A stretch of DNA of 5,178 nt from Desulfobacteraceae bacterium (GTDB lineage: Bacteria > Desulfobacterota > Desulfobacteria > Desulfobacterales > JAABPS01), in the NCBI GenBank assembly GCA_011391835.1, contig JAABPS010000226.1, positions 1 to 5,178 of the forward strand. The letters are read 5' to 3'. The translations under genes were made by a program, and so were the position numbers. Below the pieces are notes generated by a model. It searched no databases. It had not been told where the DNA came from and saw nothing but the letters and a program-made list of their open reading frames with translations. Of the stretch, positions 1 through 5,147 are shown piece by piece; the stretch's first letter is position 1, and the number at the start of each line of letters is the position of its first letter.

Positions 1-1
1 A

Positions 2-22
2 AGAAAAATCAAAGATTTTTCT
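2..22. repeat. AT-rich 9-bp perfect inverted repeat at window edge, possible weak terminator
   Basis: Arms agaaaaatc (2-10) and gatttttct (14-22) are perfectly complementary around a 3-base loop. The element lies 45 bases downstream of the minus-strand yjbQ-type stop codon, so it could end that transcript. It has only two G-C pairs, and the bases beyond the stem fall outside the window, so no T run can be confirmed. It could equally belong to a gene to the left. Confidence 0.3.
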
Positions 23-66
23 ATTAAGACACAGCCTCAAAAGCGGGATTACGAAGCCATCAATCA

Positions 67-483
67 TTATTCGCCGATTATTTTTACTAGCACTCTTTTT
101 TTTCTCCGACCGTCAAATTCTCCGTAAAAAATCTGCTCCCAGGTACCAAAATCGAGCTTTCCCTCCGTAACGGCAATCACCACTTCACGGCCCATAATCT
201 GCCGTTTCATATGGGCGTCCGCATTATCCTCCCCCACGTTGTGCCTGTACTGCGACACAGGCTCATGGGGTGCAAGTTTCTCCAGCCAGACATCATAATC
301 ATGGTGCAGCCCGGATTCATCGTCATTGATAAACACCGAGGCAGTAATATGCATGGCATTTACCAGAATCAATCCCTCGTTAATACCGCTCTCCTTCAGG
401 CTCTGCTCCACTTCCGGCGTGATATTGATAAACGCCCGGCGCGTGGGCACATTGAATATCAATTCTTTTCGATAAGTTTTCAT
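67..483 (-). CDS. yjbQ: YjbQ / UPF0047 family protein (secondary thiamine-phosphate synthase-like)
   Basis: This is a 138-residue single-domain protein of the YjbQ (UPF0047) family, matching the usual family length of about 130-140. Visible family features are the NAMHITASVFINDDE block (42-56) with conserved His45, the acidic/His segment Gly58-Asp64, a Tyr-Arg-His-Asn segment (79-82) followed by EDNADAH (85-91), and the C-terminal signature GKLDFGTWEQIFYGEFDG (108-125). E. coli YjbQ has been reported to have weak thiamine-phosphate synthase activity, but the physiological role of the family is not settled; a cytosolic location is likely. The frame stays open upstream to a TTG at 525. I chose the ATG at 483 because an AAAGGAAAG Shine-Dalgarno (487-495) precedes it, similarity begins there, and a candidate promoter lies between the two starts. 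The gene is divergent from the membrane protein gene at 642. Family assignment is firm; the biochemical role is not. Confidence 0.9.
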   Translation of the reverse strand: MKTYRKELIFNVPTRRAFINITPEVEQSLKESGINEGLILVNAMHITASVFINDDESGLHHDYDVWLEKLAPHEPVSQYRHNVGEDNADAHMKRQIMGREVVIAVTEGKLDFGTWEQIFYGEFDGRRKKRVLVKIIGE

Positions 484-504
484 TTTCTTTCCTTTCTTAA
501 TTAA

Positions 505-533
505 GTCATACCTATTTGAAACCAATATGCCAA
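505..533 (-). promoter_or_regulatory. Candidate sigma-70 promoter for the yjbQ-type gene
   Basis: On the minus strand, TTGGCA (533-528; 5 of 6 matches to TTGACA) is separated by 17 bases from TATGAC (510-505; 4 of 6 matches to TATAAT). Transcription would start near 498, giving a very short leader that still includes the AAAGGAAAG ribosome site. This placement argues against the upstream TTG start at 525. Confidence 0.45.
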
Positions 534-565
534 AATGACATGGCGATCAACAGAGATGTATTAAT

Positions 566-593
566 TCTATCACGCTTGATTTGATATGATAGA
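566..593. repeat. Inverted repeat TCTATCA / TGATAGA in divergent intergenic region
   Basis: TCTATCA at 566-572 is the exact reverse complement of TGATAGA at 587-593, so the centres are two helical turns (21 bases) apart. The right arm overlaps the candidate extended -10 of the plus-strand promoter, and another TGATAG follows at 601-606 (ATGATAG recurs at 586-592 and 600-606). The spacing and overlap are what a dimeric repressor site would show, but no regulator is recognisable in the window and AT-rich DNA produces such repeats by chance. Confidence 0.3.
582..590 (+). promoter_or_regulatory. Candidate extended -10 promoter for the membrane protein gene
   Basis: TGATATGAT fits an extended -10 (TGn followed by TATGAT, 5 of 6 matches). 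The -35 region 17-18 bases upstream (around 561-567) is poor, which is tolerated by extended -10 promoters. The start of transcription would be near 597, leaving an untranslated leader of about 45 bases with a GAAGGAAAG ribosome site before the ATG at 642. Confidence 0.4.
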
Positions 594-641
594 CAAATCA
601 TGATAGGAATTGGCATCACATAGAACGAAGGAAAGAAATCC

Positions 642-2228
642 ATGAATAAAACATCTGTAATCGAAAAACTGCTGTTTTGCCTCATCCTCTTGTCAGGGGC
701 TTATTTCTATCACCCAATTGACTACGATAACTCAAGCACCCGATATTTTCAGATAAGTTCCATCGTTGACTACGGCTCCCTGAATATTGACAATTACTCC
801 AATTATACAAGCGACACATCATACCATGACGGCCATTATTATCCAAATAAGGCCCCTGGCGCACCCCTGCTGGGCGTCCCGGTGTACTGGATCATCCGCA
901 TGGCGAAATCGAGCCAGGCAATACCTCCTCTCACGAATTTTGACAAATATATGATCCGGCTCATTACAACAACTCTGCCCTTTGCAATCCTGGGAATACT
1001 ATTGTTTAAAATAGGAAACCGCTGGGGCCTTGATCCCAGAAAATCCTTATGGATGGTCCTGGCTTACTCCCTTGGCAGTATCGCTTTTCAACACGCGACA
1101 ATTTTCAGCGGACATCAAATTGCCGCCTGCTTTTCATTTTTCTCCTTTTATATAATTTACTCATTATCCAAAAAAAAATTAAATGAACAGGAACCATATT
1201 TCAAATATGGCATCATGGCTTTTTTAGCAGGCCTGTTTGCAGGGCTTGCCGCTCTTTCTGATTATACGGCTATCTTCATTGCCATGGTATTATCGGTATA
1301 TACACTTCTGAGTCATGTTTCAAAACGGGAAAAAACTCTTTTTATTTTTGGAGGGCTTCTATGTCTTTTTGCCCTTGCGGCGTATAACTACACGTGCTTC
1401 GGATCTCCTCTCACCCTGTCCTACGGCCATCAGGTAACTGAACAATTCAAAGAAGGTTCGGAAACAGGATTCTTTGGCATCTCAATCCCCCAGCCAACCG
1501 TATTCCTTTCTATCCTCTTCTCACCAGCAAGGGGGCTTTTCTTTATCATGCCGGTTTTTCTTTTTTCTGTTTTCGGATGGTTCCGTCTTTATAAAAATTC
1601 TGATGTGCAAAGAGAAATGATCGTTATCGCCATTATTGTGGCAGGATACCTGTTGATTAACTCCGGATTTTATGGATGGCATGGAGGATGGATCTTTGGC
1701 CCCAGATATCTGGTGCCGATGTTGCCATTTTTAGCCCTCCCCATGGTACGTGCACCGTGGGATACAAAAATATTCGCTCTCTTGTTGTGTATATCCATCG
1801 TTCAGGTTGGTATCTCCATTATCGGCTTTCCTTATACGCCTGAAGCAATAAAAAATCCAATTATGGAATTACTGATCCCGTGTATGCGATATGGATATTT
1901 TTCAAAAAATTTTGGAAACTGGCTTGGCCTGAAAGGATTTTGGTCTGCTCTGCCGATAATTCTGGTGGTATCCATGTGTGTATTTATGATGCTTCGTCAG
2001 CTAAAGCAGACCGTTAAAACAAAAGAAGTTTCATTGATTCTAAGGGCCATATCCTTGATCTGGGTCTCTATTATTATCATCATGCTTATATTCGAAACAA
2101 CGACCCCTAAAACACTCATACATGAAAACCGCGCCATGCTTCTTAAGCATATAGCCATTACAACAAAGTCCCGCGAACTTTATCGAAATGCCGTTTATGA
2201 ATTACAATTGGCAAAAGAAAGTTTTTAG
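642..2228 (+). CDS. Polytopic inner-membrane protein, GT-C / PMT-like glycosyltransferase candidate
   Basis: This is a 528-residue membrane protein. A first membrane segment (about 8-24) is followed by a long polar loop (about 25-95), and then by roughly ten further hydrophobic segments spread to about residue 485; the last 40 residues are hydrophilic. The loop carries SxRYxQISSIVDYGSLNID (32-50) and, further on, a DGHYYPNKAPG block (63-73) leading into a hydrophobic stretch. A second conserved-looking block, WHGGWIFGPRYLVPMLPFL, lies around 347-365. These resemble uncharacterised bacterial GT-C (GT39/PMT_2-like) proteins, which use polyprenyl-phosphate sugars at the outer face of the membrane. 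The many acidic residues in the first loop fit a catalytic loop, but the sugar and acceptor cannot be read from the sequence. Start is the ATG at 642 with GAAGGAAAG upstream. No other envelope or glycan genes are adjacent. The gene contains an A9 run at 1170-1178 and looks more AT-rich than its neighbours. Membrane topology is firm; glycosyltransferase activity is inferred. Confidence 0.75.
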   Translation: MNKTSVIEKLLFCLILLSGAYFYHPIDYDNSSTRYFQISSIVDYGSLNIDNYSNYTSDTSYHDGHYYPNKAPGAPLLGVPVYWIIRMAKSSQAIPPLTNFDKYMIRLITTTLPFAILGILLFKIGNRWGLDPRKSLWMVLAYSLGSIAFQHATIFSGHQIAACFSFFSFYIIYSLSKKKLNEQEPYFKYGIMAFLAGLFAGLAALSDYTAIFIAMVLSVYTLLSHVSKREKTLFIFGGLLCLFALAAYNYTCFGSPLTLSYGHQVTEQFKEGSETGFFGISIPQPTVFLSILFSPARGLFFIMPVFLFSVFGWFRLYKNSDVQREMIVIAIIVAGYLLINSGFYGWHGGWIFGPRYLVPMLPFLALPMVRAPWDTKIFALLLCISIVQVGISIIGFPYTPEAIKNPIMELLIPCMRYGYFSKNFGNWLGLKGFWSALPIILVVSMCVFMMLRQLKQTVKTKEVSLILRAISLIWVSIIIIMLIFETTTPKTLIHENRAMLLKHIAITTKSRELYRNAVYELQLAKESF

Positions 2229-3586
2229 GTTTTGAGTTTTTTTACAAGTTGATTAGCCGCAGTCAGGGTGGGATCCCATACCGGACCAAAAGGAGGCGCG
2301 TAGGCCAGGTCTGAATGGCTGTATTCTTCCACAGTCATTTGATTGTGAAGCGCTACCGCCGGCGCGTTGATGCGATGAGCGACCCCTTCTTTCCCGACCA
2401 TCTGGACCCCCAGCAGCCGCTTGGACTGTCTGCATCCAATCATCTGAACCCAGATATCTGACCCTCCTGGATGCGCATGTGCTCTGGAATGTGTCTGAAC
2501 AACCACTGCTTCCGGATCAAATCCAGACTTTTTGGATTCTTCCATGGTTAAACCGGTTCTGGCCACTTCAAGATCAAACACTTTAAAAACCGCAGTCCCG
2601 GCAACTCCTGGCAGCGATACTTCCCTATCGCAAATATTATCCGCAACAGCCCTTCCAGCCATGTTCGCGCGCAAGGCCAGAGGAATCCATGTCTTCTTGC
2701 CGGTAACCACATGATACGCGTCCGCACAATCTCCAGCCGCATAGATGATCTTATCCGATGTTCTCAGCCGTTTATCCACAGCAATGGCCCCGTTCACCGA
2801 ACATTTGATGGCTGTTCCAGAAACAATATGGCTGTTCGGTTTTACACCCATGGCAACCAGAATCATCCCGCATTCAATCTCAAGATCAGAACAGACAAGC
2901 TTTAAGTTTACCGGATGAAATGTGTCCTCGTCTCTTTCAATTTTTTCTATCACATGCCCCAAATGAAGTTTGACAGCATGGACTCCCAGTTCCTCTTTGA
3001 TAACACCAGACATTTTTTCATCCATCCAGGGCAAAAAAACCGGGCGGGATTTTATCATCTCAACTTCAATTTTCAGCGTGCGAAGCGCTTCGCACATCTC
3101 AAGAGCGATATATCCCATACCGATAATCACTGCCCGTTTCACCTTGTTCTTCTGGATAAACCCCTTAATCCTTCTTCCATCTTCAAGCGATTTAAGTGCA
3201 AACACGCCCGGCAGATTAACACCCGGCAGATCCCGGATAATTGCCGAAGCACCGGTTGCAATTAGAAGTCTGTCATACTCCAAAACAAATCCCTTGCCTT
3301 CGGCGGTTTCACCTGTAACTGTCCTGCTCAAAGGATCTAAATGATCCGCACGATGTCCGGTCAGCAGCTGAATACCCTGCTTTTCCCTGAAGGTCTTCGC
3401 ATCCCGTACGATCAAATCCTCTAAGTTTCTGTCTTTATCAGCGATAATATACGGCATACCGCAGGCGCTGTAAGAAACATCCGTGGTTTTTTCCAGCACA
3501 ATTACTTCTAAATCAGGCCGGCTTCTTTTTGCATGGCTCGCGGCACTCATGCCTGCCGCATCCCCGCCAATGATAACAAATTTCAT
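2225..3586 (-). CDS. FAD-dependent pyridine nucleotide-disulfide oxidoreductase, CoA-disulfide reductase / NADH oxidase-like
   Basis: This is a 453-residue flavoenzyme, the usual length for the CoA-disulfide reductase/Nox subgroup without a rhodanese domain. Domains in order: N-terminal FAD-binding fold with IIGGDAAGMSAA (5-16); the single redox cysteine Cys42 in SYSACGMPY (38-46); LLIATGA (107-113); NAD(P)-binding fold GMGYIALE (156-163); the second FAD motif YAAGDCA (282-288); and a C-terminal dimerisation domain ending in DLAYAPPFGPVWDP (426-439) with Tyr422 and Tyr429. One Cys instead of a CxxxxC pair is the hallmark of enzymes that form a Cys-S-S-CoA or Cys-sulfenic intermediate, so the likely reaction is NAD(P)H-dependent reduction of CoA disulfide, polysulfide or oxygen in the cytosol. 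After the second dinucleotide strand the usual acidic residue is replaced by Lys179-Ser-Arg181, which hints at NADPH. A strong ribosome site precedes the ATG. The stop overlaps that of the convergent membrane protein gene. Family is certain; exact substrate is not. Confidence 0.9.
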   Translation of the reverse strand: MKFVIIGGDAAGMSAASHAKRSRPDLEVIVLEKTTDVSYSACGMPYIIADKDRNLEDLIVRDAKTFREKQGIQLLTGHRADHLDPLSRTVTGETAEGKGFVLEYDRLLIATGASAIIRDLPGVNLPGVFALKSLEDGRRIKGFIQKNKVKRAVIIGMGYIALEMCEALRTLKIEVEMIKSRPVFLPWMDEKMSGVIKEELGVHAVKLHLGHVIEKIERDEDTFHPVNLKLVCSDLEIECGMILVAMGVKPNSHIVSGTAIKCSVNGAIAVDKRLRTSDKIIYAAGDCADAYHVVTGKKTWIPLALRANMAGRAVADNICDREVSLPGVAGTAVFKVFDLEVARTGLTMEESKKSGFDPEAVVVQTHSRAHAHPGGSDIWVQMIGCRQSKRLLGVQMVGKEGVAHRINAPAVALHNQMTVEEYSHSDLAYAPPFGPVWDPTLTAANQLVKKLKT

Positions 3587-3591
3587 AAGAG

Positions 3592-3600
3592 CCTCCTTTT
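3592..3600 (-). promoter_or_regulatory. Strong Shine-Dalgarno of the disulfide oxidoreductase gene
   Basis: AAAAGGAGG on the minus strand, five bases from the ATG at 3586. It is the strongest ribosome site in the window and fixes the start, which also places the FAD motif at the usual position a few residues from the N-terminus. Confidence 0.8.
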
Positions 3601-3665
3601 ACTGTAATAAAAACCAGCTCTCTGAGATATGGATTATAAGATGGAAAAATAGATGATTACGTTTG

Positions 3666-3695
3666 AATATATCCCAAAAACTGATAAAAATTCAA
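3666..3695 (-). promoter_or_regulatory. Candidate sigma-70 promoter for the disulfide oxidoreductase gene
   Basis: In the 221-base gap after aroF, the minus strand shows TTGAAT (3695-3690; 4 of 6 matches) followed after 18 bases by TATATT (3671-3666; 5 of 6 matches). Transcription would begin near 3659 with a leader of about 70 bases. The rest of the gap (3587-3807) has no reading frame I can support and no clear intrinsic terminator for aroF, so read-through from aroF is also possible. Confidence 0.35.
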
Positions 3696-3807
3696 TTGGA
3701 ATATCTGTTTACGAAGTTTCAAATGATTGTGGTGAGCAATATGCGTAGTATATCACCCAGGGCAAATAGGGTGTACTGTTTTGTTTTTAATACCTTTTTC
3801 CAGAGAG

Positions 3808-4818
3808 TTATCTATTGTGAAGCACATCAAACATTGACCGGACCTGAATACATAAATCCTCAAATTGCTCCGGATACAGTGACTGAGCGCCGTCGCTCAT
3901 GGCTTCCTCAGGCGCATGATGCACCTCAACCATCAACCCATGAGCTTCTACTGCTACCGCTGCCCGGCTTAACGGAAGGACCTGATCCCTCTTTCCGGCC
4001 GCATGACTGGGATCAATAATAATGGGCAGATGGCTTTCCTTCCGGATTACAGGTACCGCGGAAAGATCCAGCGTGTTTCTGCTGTGGTTGACAAAGGTTC
4101 GAACCCCTCTTTCACATAGAATAACCTGAGAATTCCCGCCCTCTAAAATATACTCAGCAGCCATCAGCCATTCATCAATGGTTGCAGCCATGCCTCTTTT
4201 TAAAAGAATCGGCCTCTTGGAGCGTCCCGCCCGCTTCAGCAGGCTGAAATTCTGCATATTTCGCGTACCGATCTGCACGATATCCGCGTAAGCCTCCACC
4301 AGATCAAAATTTATCGGATCCATGACTTCTGTGACAACCGGCAATCCGGTTTCGTCTCGTACCTTCTTTAAGATTTTAAGCCCCTCTTCACCCAACCCCT
4401 GAAACGAATAAGGCGATGTTCTTGGTTTAAACGCTCCTCCTCTGAAAAGATGGGCGCCTGCCTTCTGGACATGCGTTGCAATAGTTAAAGCCTGGCTTTC
4501 ACTTTCGATCGCGCACGGCCCAGCAATGATAGTTAAATTCCCCTCACCGATTCTGGCATCACCCACGTAAACAATGGTATTTTCCGGCTTGAATTCCCTA
4601 TTGGCCAGCTTATACGGCCGTGTAACAGGAATGGCATCCTTAACGCCGCGTAAGCCCAGAAACAATGAGGCGTCCACAGGCCCCTCATTGTTTAGTATGC
4701 CGATGGCCACCCTTTCTCCGCCAGGTATAGGGCGGGCTGTGTAGCCTTTTGACTCAATAGCTGCCACCACCTTATTCACTTCTTCAGGGGTTGCCTTTTG
4801 ATCCATTACAATTAACAT
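3808..4818 (-). CDS. aroF: 3-deoxy-7-phosphoheptulonate (DAHP) synthase, type I-beta with N-terminal regulatory domain
   Basis: This enzyme condenses phosphoenolpyruvate with erythrose 4-phosphate to DAHP (EC 2.5.1.54), the first step of the shikimate pathway to Trp, Tyr and Phe. The protein has 336 residues. Residues 1 to about 65 form the ferredoxin-like domain found in T. maritima-type enzymes, and the rest is the catalytic barrel. Visible motifs are AGPCAIES (99-106), RGGAFKPRTSPYSFQG (126-141), EVMD (164-167), QIGTRNMQNF (182-191), LKRGM (206-210), CERGVRTF (235-242) and DPSHAAG (269-275). Cys102, His272, Glu298 and Asp309 fall at the same numbers as the metal ligands of the T. maritima enzyme, so the active site appears complete and the start codon is right. 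GGAGGG (4826-4831) precedes the ATG. In the family the N-terminal domain carries feedback control by Tyr/Phe. Upstream is a Trp-codon leader with terminator hairpins, so transcription is probably attenuated by Trp. Confidence 0.96.
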   Translation of the reverse strand: MLIVMDQKATPEEVNKVVAAIESKGYTARPIPGGERVAIGILNNEGPVDASLFLGLRGVKDAIPVTRPYKLANREFKPENTIVYVGDARIGEGNLTIIAGPCAIESESQALTIATHVQKAGAHLFRGGAFKPRTSPYSFQGLGEEGLKILKKVRDETGLPVVTEVMDPINFDLVEAYADIVQIGTRNMQNFSLLKRAGRSKRPILLKRGMAATIDEWLMAAEYILEGGNSQVILCERGVRTFVNHSRNTLDLSAVPVIRKESHLPIIIDPSHAAGKRDQVLPLSRAAVAVEAHGLMVEVHHAPEEAMSDGAQSLYPEQFEDLCIQVRSMFDVLHNR

Positions 4819-4825
4819 GTAGTTT

Positions 4826-4831
4826 CCCTCC
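4826..4831 (-). promoter_or_regulatory. Shine-Dalgarno of aroF
   Basis: GGAGGG on the minus strand, seven bases from the ATG at 4818. It lies 26 bases beyond the T run of the second leader hairpin and so stays free of both terminator stems. Confidence 0.7.
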
Positions 4832-4857
4832 GGATTTGTTGGTTTTTATTATCGAAT

Positions 4858-4898
4858 AAAAATTTAAAGGCTGTCGGTCGCCCCACAGCCTTTGTAAA
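4858..4898 (-). terminator. Second leader hairpin (terminator-like) upstream of aroF
   Basis: On the minus strand AAAGGCTGT (4893-4885) pairs perfectly with ACAGCCTTT (4874-4866) around a 10-base loop. TTT (4898-4896) can add three pairs with AAA (4865-4863) across a 2-base bulge, after which TTTTT (4862-4858) follows directly. It is the last structure before the aroF ribosome site. It could be a second terminator reinforcing the attenuator, or a stem protecting the 5' end of the mature mRNA. Confidence 0.6.
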
Positions 4899-4901
4899 TA
4901 C

Positions 4902-4934
4902 AAAAACCGTGAGCACTCAGGCCGCCCACGGTTT
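4902..4934 (-). terminator. Main attenuator terminator in the aroF leader
   Basis: On the minus strand AAACCGTG (4934-4927) pairs with CACGGTTT (4911-4904), extended inward by GGC/GCT with one G-U pair, giving an 11-bp stem with a 9-base loop. The T run TTTTT spans 4906-4902, so its first three bases lie in the stem, and GTATTT follows. On the plus strand the inner G-U pair becomes an A-C mismatch, so the stem is better in the aroF direction, although a T-rich tract also follows it on the plus side. It starts 26 bases after the leader-peptide stop codon, as expected for a leader attenuator. Confidence 0.8.
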
Positions 4935-5013
4935 CTTTTTTACTTTTTGATCATTTTCAATCAGATTAATGGTGTTAACCGTACAGCCCACCCGCTCATA
5001 ACGGTGTTCCACC
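4920..5013 (-). promoter_or_regulatory. Alternative (pause and antiterminator) pairings of the aroF attenuator
   Basis: Segment 1, GGTG...ACCG (5013-5010 and 5005-5002), overlaps the Trp codons and can pair with segment 2, CGGT...CACC (4981-4978 and 4974-4971), around a small internal loop. Segment 2 in the form TACGGTT (4983-4977) can instead pair with AACCGTG (4933-4927), which is the 5' arm of the main terminator; GGCT (4988-4985) with GGCC (4923-4920) extends this helix. The pairings are mutually exclusive, as in classical leader attenuation. They were found by eye and no folding energies were computed. Confidence 0.55.
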
Positions 5014-5059
5014 ACCAGAAGATAAATTCCCTTTGTTTATTTATGCTTTTGTGTGCCAT
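4961..5059 (-). CDS. Trp-rich leader peptide of the aroF attenuator
   Basis: This 32-codon frame starts at ATG 5059 and ends with TGA at 4963-4961. Its peptide contains FIFWWW at residues 12-17, encoded with three consecutive TGG codons (5017-5009), and a fourth Trp at residue 24. Three adjacent Trp codons in so short a frame just ahead of a terminator and an aromatic-pathway gene are the signature of a leader peptide whose translation senses charged tRNA-Trp; Rhizobium trpE leaders also use a WWW run. The peptide itself is presumably not functional. The frame is closed by TAG just upstream (5071-5069), so this ATG is the only ATG ahead of the WWW codons. Weak point: there is no good Shine-Dalgarno before it, only an A-rich stretch, and the predicted untranslated leader is short. 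Confidence 0.75.
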   Translation of the reverse strand: MAHKSINKQREFIFWWWNTVMSGWAVRLTPLI

Positions 5060-5080
5060 ACGATTTTTCTATTTTTTAGA

Positions 5081-5110
5081 AAATTACCGCAGGCATATCT
5101 ATCTTGTCAA
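5081..5110 (-). promoter_or_regulatory. Candidate promoter of the aroF leader transcript
   Basis: On the minus strand a perfect TTGACA -35 box lies at 5110-5105. The -10 is poor: TAATTT (5086-5081) after 18 bases, or GGTAAT (5088-5083) after 16. Transcription would begin around 5075, about 15 bases before the leader ATG. The position suits the attenuator; the -10 is the uncertain part. Confidence 0.45.
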
Positions 5111-5133
5111 GCCAATTTTTACCTCTGAATAGA

Positions 5134-5147
5134 AAACGGAACCGTTT
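5134..5147. repeat. 14-bp palindrome AAACGG-AA-CCGTTT upstream of the aroF promoter
   Basis: AAACGG (5134-5139) and CCGTTT (5142-5147) are perfect reverse complements with two bases between them. The element lies about 24 bases upstream of the -35 box, a position suited to an activator or repressor site. It could instead be the tail hairpin of a minus-strand gene beyond the right edge. It does not resemble the E. coli TrpR operator (CTAG-containing). Confidence 0.3.

Noticed and set aside
211..504. Plus-strand open frame of 97 codons
   Set aside because: It lies antisense within the well-supported yjbQ-type gene and resembles no protein family.
484..525. N-terminal extension of the yjbQ-type protein from a TTG at 525
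   Set aside because: The extra 14 residues fall outside the family, the ATG at 483 has its own Shine-Dalgarno, and a promoter candidate lies within the extension.
2915..3344. Plus-strand open frames of 116 and 124 codons inside the oxidoreductase gene
   Set aside because: Both are antisense to a gene with all family motifs in place, so they are shadows of its codon use.
3754..3773. CACCC/GGGTG hairpin in the gap after aroF as an aroF terminator
   Set aside because: The stem is only 5 bp with a 10-base loop, and no T run follows it on the minus strand. The T-rich tract lies on the other side.
3663..4019. Plus-strand open frame of 118 codons over the gap and the 3' end of aroF
   Set aside because: Most of it is antisense to aroF, it has no convincing ribosome site and its sequence is low in recognisable features.
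4917..5015. Alternative minus-strand frame starting GTG at 5015 and ending in a KKKPWAA-type tail
   Set aside because: It has an AAAGGGAA sequence 11 bases upstream, but it lacks the Trp run and extends into the terminator stem. The ATG frame with WWW fits a leader peptide far better.
4947..5132. Plus-strand open frame of 61 codons opposite the leader
   Set aside because: No family resemblance. The minus strand holds the Trp leader and hairpins whose pairing is better on that strand (G-U against A-C).
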